A stretch of 64,000 bases of DNA, taken from positions 992,001-1,056,000 of the forward strand of contig JBGASU010000001.1 of NCBI GenBank assembly GCA_044229535.1. Direction: 5' to 3'. The notes beneath the pieces are model-generated. The model saw nothing but the letters and a program-made list of their open reading frames with translations, ran no database searches and had not been told where the DNA came from. Origin of the DNA: CAZLFQ01 sp044229535. Lineage in GTDB: Bacteria > Pseudomonadota > Alphaproteobacteria > Rickettsiales > Midichloriaceae. Position 1 is the first letter of the stretch, and every line of letters starts with the position of its first letter. The position numbers and the translations under genes are program-made. Below, in pieces: positions 50,096-58,682 of this stretch.

Positions 50096-52579
50096 ATGGG
50101 TTTGAGCATAAAGAAAATAATAGAGTTATCAGCTAAAATACATAGCATTGAAAGCACCAAAGGTTTGTTGCCCCGCCCGACTGAGGGTAAGGATAGGGAG
50201 AGCTTAATTAGTGATAAAACGATACAAAACTATAAACCTTTTACCCCTGAAGAAAAACAATTCATGCAAGAAAACAATGGTTTGTTCCCTCAGGATCAAT
50301 ATCCAAAAATGCATGGATGGCTAAAAGACACTTCAAAAGTATTAGGTGATAAATTTAAAAATGCTGAGCCTGCAATTAAACCAAATTCAGAATATCCTCA
50401 TTTAGCAACTTTAAGGTTGTATACAACTTTGTCTGGGGAAGCTCACTTTTTCAATGAAGAAAATTTGAAAGACTTGCATAATCGATTAGATCAATTCATT
50501 GGCAAAGATGATCTTTATAAAGTAAATAAATTAATTGAATCCATGGCTGCTTCCGATGCGAAACAACCAATTCACGACTTCTACATTAAATTAAATTTGC
50601 CTGCTGTAGGAAAGAAATGGGATAAAGAAAAGTGGTATGATTTAGTAGTAAAAACTTCACCACGAGCTTTACTATATTTAGCAAGGGCAGATGAAATTGA
50701 AACACATTTAGGCGGTGTTCCAAAGACGTTAGAAGAAGCGTCAAAAGCTTTGGGAGAAATTGCCTACCCTGGTTCTAAAGAAAAAATTGCAGCTGTAGCA
50801 AATTTGCCAGAAGGAGTTAGCCAAAAAGACTTAGCTGATTACACGGCGTTGTGTGTTGGTAAGGGTATTAAGCCAGCGACCTATTATCACGGCTTAGATA
50901 TTTTATTAGGAAAAGAATTTGAATATGAAGGGAAGCCAACAAAAATTAAATCAAAAACTAATATTCCCAGTGTTGCAATTGACGGAAAAGATATAGCTGA
51001 AAAATACGGTGATCCCGAACTTGCAAAATACAGTTTAAAAGTTTTAGAGCCGCAAGATTGGCGAATGTTAGTAATGGGTGAACTAACAAATTGCTGTCAG
51101 TCCATCGGAAATCATGGTGCAAAATGTGCGTTAGAAGCAATGACAAATGAAAATTGTGGTGTGGTTGCAATTTTTAAAGGTGATAAAATTGTTGGACAAA
51201 GCTTTGTTTGGTTAGGTCAAGATGATGAAAAAGGCCAAAAAACTTTCGTCTTTGATTCATGGGAGAGATTAAGCCCTGATTTAAACTTTTTATGCGCACC
51301 GTTTTATAATGAAATGGCAGGCAAGCTCTCAGCAGAACACGGCATTAATAAAGTTACACTAGGAACTGGGGGCAACACTCCAAACAGCATGCTTTTTAAA
51401 GAAGATAAAAACCCTGTACAATATAGAGATAAGGATTCTCCTTATTATGATTCAGCTGATCAATATGTAATCAGTGATATAGTAAATAGGATTCAGCCCA
51501 AAGATAACTTACAGAAAATAAAAGACATTAATGATAAAATTAAATTTATAAATTTATTAAAACCAGAAAATAACGCGATAACGCCTAGTGATGAATTATG
51601 GATACAGCAATATTTAAAGGACACTATTAGTAAAATGCCTGATATTAATATTGCTGATTACAATGGCTATAGCTTACTAGGCTTAGCTGCCAAAAGTGGC
51701 AACACTAAAGTAGTAAAACTACTTCTAGACAAAGGTGCAGATATTGATGTTCGTGATAATCATGGCCAAACCCCGCTGCACTTAGCTGCACTGGATGGAC
51801 ATACTGAAATTGTAAAAGAGCTGTTAAAGCATAAAGACGTAAATGTGAATGCTAAGGATCGTGATGGCCACACCCCGCTACACTTAGCTACTCGTGGCCA
51901 TAAGAAAGTAGTAAAATTACTTATAGAAAAAGGGGCAAATGTAAATGTTGAAGGCAATTTTGGCGACACTCCGCTGCACTTGGCTATCGAAAGAGATCAA
52001 ATAGACTTAGTAAAGATTCTTATAGAAAAAGGGGCAAATGTAAATATATTTGATCAATATGACCAAACTCCCCTGCACTTGGCTGTTGCTAGAGGACATG
52101 CAGAAGCAGTAAAATTACTTATAGAAAAAGGGGCGAATGTAAATATGGTTCATAAATATATCAAAGCCCCTCTTTACATGTCTATTCTAGAAAACAAAAT
52201 AGAAATGATAAAGCTACTTATAGAAAGCGGGGCGAATATTAATATGCTTGATCAACATGGCCACACCCCGCTACACTTAGCTGCTTACAGAGGTAAAACA
52301 GAAATGATAAAGCTACTTATAGAAAGCGGGGCGAATGTTAATGCTAAGGATGGAGATGGAAAAACACCAGCCGACGCTGCAGAAACACCTGAGATTAAAC
52401 AGCTAATAGAAGATCATATAAAAGCTAGGGCTGAGCAACAAAGGTTGTTAGTCGCAGCTTCTAATCAAACGCCTGATGCTGCTTTGGGTTCAACTGCTAT
52501 ACCAAGTGAAGATACAAAAGCAAAGATCAATTCTGACCAAGTGCAATTACCAATAGTGCAACCTGTTCGCGCTCGCTAG
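50096..52579 (+). CDS. Ankyrin-repeat protein with a Cys-Cys-Gln domain, 827 aa
   Basis: Residues 1-300 are of unknown function. Residues about 320-445 form a compact domain: LVMGELTNCCQSIGNHGAKC (around 333), then CGVVAIFKGDKIVGQSFVW, TFVFDSWERL and KVTLGTGGNTP. The TNCCQ and aromatic pattern looks enzymatic, but I cannot name the family. Residues 520-768 are eight ankyrin repeats, with DNA-level repetition of period 99 (for example near 52201 and 52300), so the array expanded recently. The tail (TPEIKQLIEDHIKARAEQ, later STAIPS, ending VRAR) is related to that of the 1029-residue protein. AAGGGGAAG is the ribosome site. No signal peptide; probable host-directed protein. Confidence 0.85.
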   Translation: MGLSIKKIIELSAKIHSIESTKGLLPRPTEGKDRESLISDKTIQNYKPFTPEEKQFMQENNGLFPQDQYPKMHGWLKDTSKVLGDKFKNAEPAIKPNSEYPHLATLRLYTTLSGEAHFFNEENLKDLHNRLDQFIGKDDLYKVNKLIESMAASDAKQPIHDFYIKLNLPAVGKKWDKEKWYDLVVKTSPRALLYLARADEIETHLGGVPKTLEEASKALGEIAYPGSKEKIAAVANLPEGVSQKDLADYTALCVGKGIKPATYYHGLDILLGKEFEYEGKPTKIKSKTNIPSVAIDGKDIAEKYGDPELAKYSLKVLEPQDWRMLVMGELTNCCQSIGNHGAKCALEAMTNENCGVVAIFKGDKIVGQSFVWLGQDDEKGQKTFVFDSWERLSPDLNFLCAPFYNEMAGKLSAEHGINKVTLGTGGNTPNSMLFKEDKNPVQYRDKDSPYYDSADQYVISDIVNRIQPKDNLQKIKDINDKIKFINLLKPENNAITPSDELWIQQYLKDTISKMPDINIADYNGYSLLGLAAKSGNTKVVKLLLDKGADIDVRDNHGQTPLHLAALDGHTEIVKELLKHKDVNVNAKDRDGHTPLHLATRGHKKVVKLLIEKGANVNVEGNFGDTPLHLAIERDQIDLVKILIEKGANVNIFDQYDQTPLHLAVARGHAEAVKLLIEKGANVNMVHKYIKAPLYMSILENKIEMIKLLIESGANINMLDQHGHTPLHLAAYRGKTEMIKLLIESGANVNAKDGDGKTPADAAETPEIKQLIEDHIKARAEQQRLLVAASNQTPDAALGSTAIPSEDTKAKINSDQVQLPIVQPVRAR

Positions 52580-52642
52580 GCTGTTTTTTAAATAGGCTTG
52601 ATAAAACTTATTACGCCGTTAATTTTTTAATAATGTTTCCAA

Positions 52643-52674
52643 TTAACTAGATATTAACTTTTTGTTGTTAGAAT
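52643..52674 (+). promoter_or_regulatory. CtrA-type box and -10 for flgD
   Basis: Exact TTAA-CTAGATA-TTAA (52643-52657) followed by C, 11 bases, then TAGAAT (52669-52674). An ATG inside this -10 (52673) opens the same frame but would place the start on the promoter; the ATG at 52697 is better. Confidence 0.65.
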
Positions 52675-52696
52675 GGCTATAAGGAACGGGGGGTAT

Positions 52697-53347
52697 ATGG
52701 TTACACCTATAAACACGAATGTTGTATCTACTTTATTGTCGAACTCAATAAAACAGCAACAATCTGACTTTTCTCTTTATCTGGCAGCACAGCTATTTAA
52801 TCAAGATCCATTTGCCCCAATCCCTACCACCTCTATACTTCAACAACAGCTATCTTCTACTCAAATTCAAGGACAGTTACTTGGAAACTTAACTTTATCA
52901 AGCATCAGTACTGCTTCAACTATCAATTTATTATTCAACGCAAGCGCTGCGGTTGGGAAAACTACACAATATCAAAACAATAACCTCACCCTTACAAGCG
53001 GCCAAGGAACAATAAATTACAAACTTGATTCTCAAGCAACATCTGTGAATATTCGCATATTTAATTCAAGTGGCGTCGAAATAAAAAGCCAAACAATTAG
53101 TAATTTAGGACAATCCGCACCAAAACAAAAAGGTGATAATACTTTTACATTAAATACAGGGAATAATACCCTAAATGGTAGTTTTACTTATACAATTACG
53201 GCCAAAGATTCGCAAAAAAACGATGTTATAGCCACACCATTTAAAACCAGCACCATCCAATCCTCTATTTTAGATAAAGGCGAAGTATACATAAAAATGA
53301 ACAATTCCGATATTGTAAGCTCTATCAACTTACTGCAAATAAGTTAA
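52697..53347 (+). CDS. flgD: Flagellar hook-capping protein FlgD
   Basis: 216 residues. The N-terminal export/scaffold region YLAAQLFNQDPFAPIPTT plus ILQQQLSSTQIQGQLLGNL matches FlgD (usual form QLKNQDP). The C-terminal part is a beta domain with LDSQATSVNIRIFNSSGVEI, DNTFTLNTGNNT and SFTYTITAKDSQKND. FlgD caps the growing hook. I use ATG 52697, preceded by a G-rich ribosome site; a start at 52673 overlaps the -10 element. It shares its promoter style with the neighbouring ankyrin genes. Overlaps the convergent dehydrogenase gene by 4 bases. Confidence 0.85.
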   Translation: MVTPINTNVVSTLLSNSIKQQQSDFSLYLAAQLFNQDPFAPIPTTSILQQQLSSTQIQGQLLGNLTLSSISTASTINLLFNASAAVGKTTQYQNNNLTLTSGQGTINYKLDSQATSVNIRIFNSSGVEIKSQTISNLGQSAPKQKGDNTFTLNTGNNTLNGSFTYTITAKDSQKNDVIATPFKTSTIQSSILDKGEVYIKMNNSDIVSSINLLQIS

Positions 53348-54654
53348 GCTCTGACAACGTTCTTAGCTTTTTTGTCAAATTTGCCACGAGTGTCGACTAT
53401 AATGTTCGCATTTTTTTGTATCAGCTTATAATCAAAATCATCATGGTCAGTTAATAATACAACCATATCATATGACTTGATTTTATTTGCAGTCAAAACA
53501 ACGCTCTTCATATTAAAATGATGTTTCCTCATTTTAGGAAATGTTGGAACATGTGGGTCGGAATAATCTAGTTTAGCGCCTTGAGCATGTAAGATTTCCA
53601 TTATCTCTACTGATGGCGACTCTCTGGTATCTTCAATGTTTTTCTTATATGCGATTCCTAAAACTAAAACTTTACTACCATTGATGGATTTTTTTTGTAG
53701 GTTTAATGCATAAGCAATTTTGCCAATAACCCATTCATGCATTGCTGTGTTGATTTCACCTGCAAGCTCGATGAATCTGGTATGCAGGCCATACTCTCTG
53801 GCTTTCCACGTTAAATAAAATGGATCTATTGGAATACAGTGCCCACCCAATCCAGGACCAGGGTAATATGGAGTGAATCCAAAAGGTTTTGTGGCAGCAG
53901 CATTGATAACTTCAAAAATATCTATACCCATTTTATCAGCTACAATCTTCATTTCATTAACAAGACCAATATTTACTGACCTATGAATATTTTCTAGAAG
54001 CTTGGTCATCTCTGCAGCTTTTGTTGATGAAACTGGCACTACTTTATCAATCACGCCTTTGTATAAAGCAACACCTACTTCCAAGCAATGTTTGGAATAA
54101 CCGCCAACGACTTTTGGTATTGTCTGTGTGCAAAAATTTTTGTTTCCTGGGTCTTCTCTTTCTGGAGAAAATACCAAGAAGAAATCTTTACCAACTTTAA
54201 ATCCTTTTTGCTCAATTCTAGGAAGCAACTCTTCATCTGTGGTTCCTGGATAAGTAGTAGATTCCAAAGATACAACCTGACCAGCCCTAATATAAGGACA
54301 AACATCATTATCCATAGTACCTAAAACAAAGCTTAAGTCTGGTTCACGATATTTATTTAGTGGTGTTGGAACGCATAAAATTATTGCATCACACTCTTTT
54401 ACCAAAGAAAAATCAGCAGTAGGTTTAAAACCCTTTTTCACAGCCTTCTTAATGTGATCGGCTTTAATGTGCTTTATGTAGCTTTCACCATTATTAAGTT
54501 TTTGAACTTTTTCTTCATCTATTTCAAATCCAATGATATTAGAAAATCCTGCCTCGCTATATCTCAAGGCAAGTGGCAATCCTACATATCCTAACCCAAC
54601 AATACCTATAACTGCAGATTTGTTTTTAAAGCTTTTGACCAATTTATCTTTCAT
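53344..54654 (-). CDS. wbpA: UDP-N-acetylglucosamine 6-dehydrogenase (WbpA-like)
   Basis: 436-residue nucleotide-sugar dehydrogenase. NAD site GIVGLGYVGLPLALRYSEAG, conserved ECDAIILCVPTPLNK, catalytic Cys in GPGLGGHCIPIDPFYL, and GIAYKKNIEDTRESPS. The setting next to wbpD, wbpB and wbpE homologues points to oxidation of UDP-GlcNAc to UDP-GlcNAcA. GAGG six bases ahead supports ATG 54654; another ATG is at 54660. Last gene of the minus-strand cluster. Confidence 0.85.
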   Translation of the reverse strand: MKDKLVKSFKNKSAVIGIVGLGYVGLPLALRYSEAGFSNIIGFEIDEEKVQKLNNGESYIKHIKADHIKKAVKKGFKPTADFSLVKECDAIILCVPTPLNKYREPDLSFVLGTMDNDVCPYIRAGQVVSLESTTYPGTTDEELLPRIEQKGFKVGKDFFLVFSPEREDPGNKNFCTQTIPKVVGGYSKHCLEVGVALYKGVIDKVVPVSSTKAAEMTKLLENIHRSVNIGLVNEMKIVADKMGIDIFEVINAAATKPFGFTPYYPGPGLGGHCIPIDPFYLTWKAREYGLHTRFIELAGEINTAMHEWVIGKIAYALNLQKKSINGSKVLVLGIAYKKNIEDTRESPSVEIMEILHAQGAKLDYSDPHVPTFPKMRKHHFNMKSVVLTANKIKSYDMVVLLTDHDDFDYKLIQKNANIIVDTRGKFDKKAKNVVRA

Positions 54655-55219
54655 TATCATCCTCAACTAAATGATCATTAATTAATTTGTATTTTTTACC
54701 TTCTCTCGGGCATATTAAATCCTTATCAAGGATCTCTCCCGCGTGTGATACCCATCCTGTTTGTCTTGCTGGCACACCGACCATTAGCGCATGAGGCTTT
54801 ACGTCTTTTGTAACAACGGCACCAGCACCAACAAATGAAAACTCTCCGATCTCTATGCCACAAACAATTGTACAATTCGCGCCTAGAGTTGCGCCTTTCT
54901 TCACCAGTGTTGTTTTATATTCGTTTTTTCTTTCAACGTGTGAGCGTGGGTTCATTACATTTGTAAACACCATAGAAGGTCCACAAAAAACATCATCTTC
55001 AATAACTACAGAATCATAAACCGAAACGTTGTTTTGGATTTTAACTGTATTGCCAATTTTGGCTTTACCACCTATAAAAACATTCTGGCCGATTGAGCAA
55101 TTATTGCCAATTTCAGCACCTGAAGAAATGTGCACCCAATGCCAGACTTTAGTTCCCGAGCCAATTACGGCACCTTCATCAACTATTGCAGTTTCGTGTT
55201 TGAAATATTCATTAGCCAT
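54644..55219 (-). CDS. wbpD: Left-handed beta-helix N-acetyltransferase (WbpD-like)
   Basis: 191 residues built of hexapeptide repeats (AVIGSGTKVWHWVHISSGAE, IGNNCSIGQNVFIGGKAKIG). WbpD acetylates the 3-amino group of UDP-GlcNAc3NA to give UDP-GlcNAc(3NAc)A. NVMNPRSHVERKNEY and GVPARQTGWVS are close to the WbpD family. Lies between the WbpA-like and WbpB-like genes, overlapping both ends slightly. Confidence 0.85.
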   Translation of the reverse strand: MANEYFKHETAIVDEGAVIGSGTKVWHWVHISSGAEIGNNCSIGQNVFIGGKAKIGNTVKIQNNVSVYDSVVIEDDVFCGPSMVFTNVMNPRSHVERKNEYKTTLVKKGATLGANCTIVCGIEIGEFSFVGAGAVVTKDVKPHALMVGVPARQTGWVSHAGEILDKDLICPREGKKYKLINDHLVEDDNER

Positions 55220-56294
55220 TTTGAACCTTTTTCATATCTACAATACGAGGATAAGGTAAATTTACTGGTGCGCCTTTATCAGCAGAATCATATATTGAAC
55301 ATAAAATTTCAAGTGAAGCTAACCCTTGCTCGCCATCAATAAGCGCTTTTTCTTCGCCTCTTAGTGATGCAAATATGTTTTTGTAGTTCCTAACATGACC
55401 ATAACCATAAACAGAATCGGTTGCGTAGTTTGCATTTAGCACTTCTTGGTCATAATCTTTTTGATCAGCAAAATCCCAATGCTCTATTTTATTCATCGCA
55501 ACACCACCAATTTTTACAAGGCCATTTTCTCCAAGTATTGTAACTGAGCCTTCTAAATTTTTTGGGTACGTTAGAACAGTCATGTTGATCGAGCCACGGA
55601 TGCCATTTTCCCATTCGATAATTGCCATGCCCGTATCTTCAGTTTCAATATTTCGCGCAAGTGTTGCAATATTCCCATATACTTTTTTAGGCTTACTATT
55701 CGCCACCCACTGCATAAGGTCAACATAGTGACTTGCTTGAGTCATGAACGCTCCGCCATCCATATTTTTAGTGCCATGCCATGTCGCATCTTTTTCGTAA
55801 TATTCCTGCGGTCTTTGCCAAAACACATTTGAGGTAATCATGTAAATTTTACCAAACCTACCTTCAGAAATTGCTCTCCACAGCGATTGAACTGTATCGT
55901 TAAATCTGTTTTGATGGATCACAAAGAGTTTAACTTTATTTTCGTCGCAAACTCTCTTCATTCTCAAACCATCTTCCCACTTAATAGCCATAGGTTTCTC
56001 GGTAATTACGTGACAGCCTGCTTCTGCAATCTGCATAACATGAGTAGGGTGTAGTCCGTTTGGGGTCGCAACTGTAACTAAATCTGGTTTTTGCTCCTGC
56101 AACATTACAGCAATTTCTGAATATGCGGTTGCATTGAAATCTTTTGCAATTTTTTGTGCACGCTCTAATTGTTGGTCAACAATACCAACAACTTCAACTT
56201 CGTCATGCAGCTCTTTAAGAGCTTCAAAATGTTTTTGAGAGATTCTGCCGCACCCAACAAATCCTAATCTTATTTTTCTATTCTTAATTGTCAT
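55212..56294 (-). CDS. wbpB: Gfo/Idh/MocA-type sugar 3-dehydrogenase (WbpB-like)
   Basis: 360 residues: NAD-binding RLGFVGCGRISQKHFEALK, TVATPNGLHPTHVM and the EKPMA motif typical of the Gfo/Idh/MocA family. FVIHQNRFNDTVQSLWRAI and GGAFMTQASHYVDLMQWV match WbpB, which oxidises the 3-position of UDP-GlcNAcA before transamination by WbpE. Starts 4 bases inside the aminotransferase gene's end, so the products are translated together. Confidence 0.87.
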   Translation of the reverse strand: MTIKNRKIRLGFVGCGRISQKHFEALKELHDEVEVVGIVDQQLERAQKIAKDFNATAYSEIAVMLQEQKPDLVTVATPNGLHPTHVMQIAEAGCHVITEKPMAIKWEDGLRMKRVCDENKVKLFVIHQNRFNDTVQSLWRAISEGRFGKIYMITSNVFWQRPQEYYEKDATWHGTKNMDGGAFMTQASHYVDLMQWVANSKPKKVYGNIATLARNIETEDTGMAIIEWENGIRGSINMTVLTYPKNLEGSVTILGENGLVKIGGVAMNKIEHWDFADQKDYDQEVLNANYATDSVYGYGHVRNYKNIFASLRGEEKALIDGEQGLASLEILCSIYDSADKGAPVNLPYPRIVDMKKVQNG

Positions 56295-57421
56295 TGAATC
56301 TCCTTTATAATTTTCGTGAGCGAATTTACTATGTATTCTCTTTCGTCATTTGTTACGTATGGGTGCATTGGCAAACAGAAAATTTGTTCTGAAAACCTTA
56401 TGGAATTTTTAATATCCTTATCAAAATATGAGTCTTGATAAGCAGGCTGAAGATGTAGTGGAGTTCTGTAATAAACATTACTCGGAATATTTGCTTGGGC
56501 TAATTTTTTAATAATCTCATCTCTTTTAGGATGCAATAGCGAGTATACCGCCCAAACTGAGTCTTGTGTCGCTTTTCTATCAGGTACTGGCAATAAATCT
56601 TGTAAAGATTCGCTATAAAAGTTTGCTAACTGCTGCCTTGCTTTAATTTCTTCTGAGAACACAGACATCTTCTCCAAAAGTACAGCAGCTTGAATTGTAT
56701 CAAGCCTACTATTCATTCCAATTCTTATGTGAAAATACTTATCATCACCCTTACCGTGGAAACAAATCGATTTTAATTTATCAGCCAATTTATCATCATT
56801 TGCAAACATCATTCCGCCATCGCCATAACAGCCAAGAGGTTTGGTTGGGAAGAAACTGGTAGTAGTAATATCTGCAAAGCCACCACAAGACTTATCTTTG
56901 TACTTTGCTCCAAAGGCCTGAGCGGCATCTGAGATTAGAAACAAATTATGTTCATCAGCTATTTGTCTTAATTCATCGTAATTAGCTGCTGCACCAAATA
57001 AATCTACACTTATTATGCCTCTAATTTTCAATCCTTTGCTTTTAGCATCTTTGATAGATTTTTTTAGGCTCTCAATAGATATGTTAAAAGTTTCATCAAC
57101 ATCAACAAAGTATGGCACGCCTCTGAGTAAACAAATAGCTTCTGCAGTTGCAACGTATGTAAAGCTTGGAGTAAACACCACCTCATCAGGCATCAGGTCA
57201 AAAGCCATTAATGCAACTGTCAACGCATCAGTACCATTCGCGCAACCTATGGCATGCTTAGCTCCATAAAATTCAGCAAGTTGACTTTCTAGCTCTTTAA
57301 CTTCAGGCCCGATTATAAACTGACTGTGGTGAACAACGGCTGAGATGCGGTTTACAATAGACTGATGTAACAAATCCTTCTGTCTTGGCGAGTAAAGTAA
57401 GTCTATTGTTTTTGCTTGCAT
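56291..57421 (-). CDS. wbpE: PLP-dependent sugar 3-aminotransferase (WbpE-like)
   Basis: 376-residue DegT/DnrJ/EryC1-family aminotransferase. HAIGCANGTDALTVALMAF, FTPSFTYVATAEAI, DAAQAFGAKYKD and the internal aldimine lysine in TTSFFPTKPLGCYGDGG. Neighbouring WbpB-like and WbpD-like genes make it the 3-aminotransferase forming UDP-GlcNAc3NA. The preceding glycosyltransferase gene overlaps its start by 19 bases. Confidence 0.87.
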   Translation of the reverse strand: MQAKTIDLLYSPRQKDLLHQSIVNRISAVVHHSQFIIGPEVKELESQLAEFYGAKHAIGCANGTDALTVALMAFDLMPDEVVFTPSFTYVATAEAICLLRGVPYFVDVDETFNISIESLKKSIKDAKSKGLKIRGIISVDLFGAAANYDELRQIADEHNLFLISDAAQAFGAKYKDKSCGGFADITTTSFFPTKPLGCYGDGGMMFANDDKLADKLKSICFHGKGDDKYFHIRIGMNSRLDTIQAAVLLEKMSVFSEEIKARQQLANFYSESLQDLLPVPDRKATQDSVWAVYSLLHPKRDEIIKKLAQANIPSNVYYRTPLHLQPAYQDSYFDKDIKNSIRFSEQIFCLPMHPYVTNDEREYIVNSLTKIIKEIQ

Positions 57422-58620
57422 ACAACCCTTAAAAACTCCCTAGCTAGGTGTTGATAGTTATGTTTTGATAGAGCGTAGACTTTACCATTTTTTCCCATAT
57501 TTGTCAATTTCTCAGGGGTTAGAGCCATTAGTTCTAAAATAGCTTCTTTGAGCGCAGTTGAATCGTTTGGATTTACAGATATACCACAATCTGCCTGTTT
57601 AATTAGATCATATTGGCTGTTCAAAACTTGTAAGATAGGCTTTTCGGCCAGCATATAATCAAATATTTTGTTTGCGCTCACTCCAAATTTGTAGAGTGGT
57701 GAGTCCGCAAATTCAATATAAGTAGCGTCTATTTTGCTAAGAAAAAGGGGCACTTGGCTTTTAGCGACTTTATTATGAAAGACAATGTTTTTCATAAACA
57801 TAACTTCTTTTTTTAAGTTTTTACGCTCTGGTCCGTTACCAACCAGAACCAAGGCAACCCTTTTATTATCAAGCTTTTTAAATGCATCCAAAATAGTAGT
57901 CATAGGATTAGCTGCCCCTAGAGAGCCTGCATAGCCTATTATGAACATTCCTTTCTTCTTTAATTTATCTATTTTTTTCTGAAGTGTCGGTGGTAGTTCG
58001 GCAGCAACCGTTAAATTTTCCAATACACCGTTTGGTATGGCTGTGAATTTTGATTCAGATACCCCATCTTTTTTAACGTGCTCATATGCACCAGGTATTA
58101 TTGAGACTATATGATCGGAAAATTTATATGCAAACCACTCACCTAATCTCATAACCATGATGAATGGATGCCATTTTGACATTTTGCCAAGCTCCATTGG
58201 CGACATTGGCCAAATATCATGAATTTCAAATACTAACTTGGCTTTGGAAAGTTTTGCTATAACCCAAGCAGGAAATATGTCTATAGGATAAGTTGACGAT
58301 GCGATAACGACATTAGGTCTCTTTGCAAATGCTAAATAAGCAGACATAACTAGGAGTTGGCAAATAAATACCAGCATGCTTAGAAATCTTGAGATACCAT
58401 TGCCACTATACTTATTTGTCCACAGCCAAAAATAATTTATTCCACCAATATCCTGATTACCTAATTCAATAGGTTGAGATTTCCTTAAGTGCGAATAAGT
58501 CCCACCAACCATTGTGACCTTGTTATTATCTTTAACCCATTCTTTAGCTAAGTAATAGGGGCGAAATTCCATTCCTAGCTCTTCCGAACCTACGTAATGG
58601 TTGATAAGCAATATATTCAT
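57403..58620 (-). CDS. GT4-type glycosyltransferase (WbuB-like)
   Basis: 405 residues. N-terminal domain MNILLINHYVGSEELGMEFR with the YY.A.. motif of WbuB-like enzymes; VFEIHDIWPMSPMELG; and the C-terminal GT4 domain IIGYAGSLGAANPMTTIL, LVLVGNGPERKNLKK, and GVSANKIFDYMLAEKPIL. I take ATG 58620, with AAGGT four bases upstream; the frame extends further but without support. Probably adds a sugar, such as an N-acetylfucosamine type, during O-antigen-like assembly. First gene of the minus-strand cluster. Confidence 0.82.
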   Translation of the reverse strand: MNILLINHYVGSEELGMEFRPYYLAKEWVKDNNKVTMVGGTYSHLRKSQPIELGNQDIGGINYFWLWTNKYSGNGISRFLSMLVFICQLLVMSAYLAFAKRPNVVIASSTYPIDIFPAWVIAKLSKAKLVFEIHDIWPMSPMELGKMSKWHPFIMVMRLGEWFAYKFSDHIVSIIPGAYEHVKKDGVSESKFTAIPNGVLENLTVAAELPPTLQKKIDKLKKKGMFIIGYAGSLGAANPMTTILDAFKKLDNKRVALVLVGNGPERKNLKKEVMFMKNIVFHNKVAKSQVPLFLSKIDATYIEFADSPLYKFGVSANKIFDYMLAEKPILQVLNSQYDLIKQADCGISVNPNDSTALKEAILELMALTPEKLTNMGKNGKVYALSKHNYQHLAREFLRVVCKQKQ

Positions 58621-58627
58621 AAGTACC

Positions 58628-58659
58628 TTGATAGAATGTCTGGAATTATATATAATTCC
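58628..58659 (+). promoter_or_regulatory. Promoter with an 18-bp palindrome between divergent sugar genes
   Basis: Plus strand TTGATA (58628-58633), 17-base spacer, TATAAT (58651-58656). The -10 lies in a perfect palindrome GGAATTATATATAATTCC (58642-58659) that contains a TATAAT on each strand, so it may also serve the minus-strand wbp cluster, though no well-spaced -35 is seen on that side. Confidence 0.68.
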
Positions 58660-58682
58660 CATAATCAAGTCTAAGGAATTTC

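Noticed and set aside
49742..52579. Mini-ankyrin and 827-residue ankyrin as one frameshifted gene
   Set aside because: Each has its own box, -10 and ribosome site, with a 75-base gap; separate genes are better supported.
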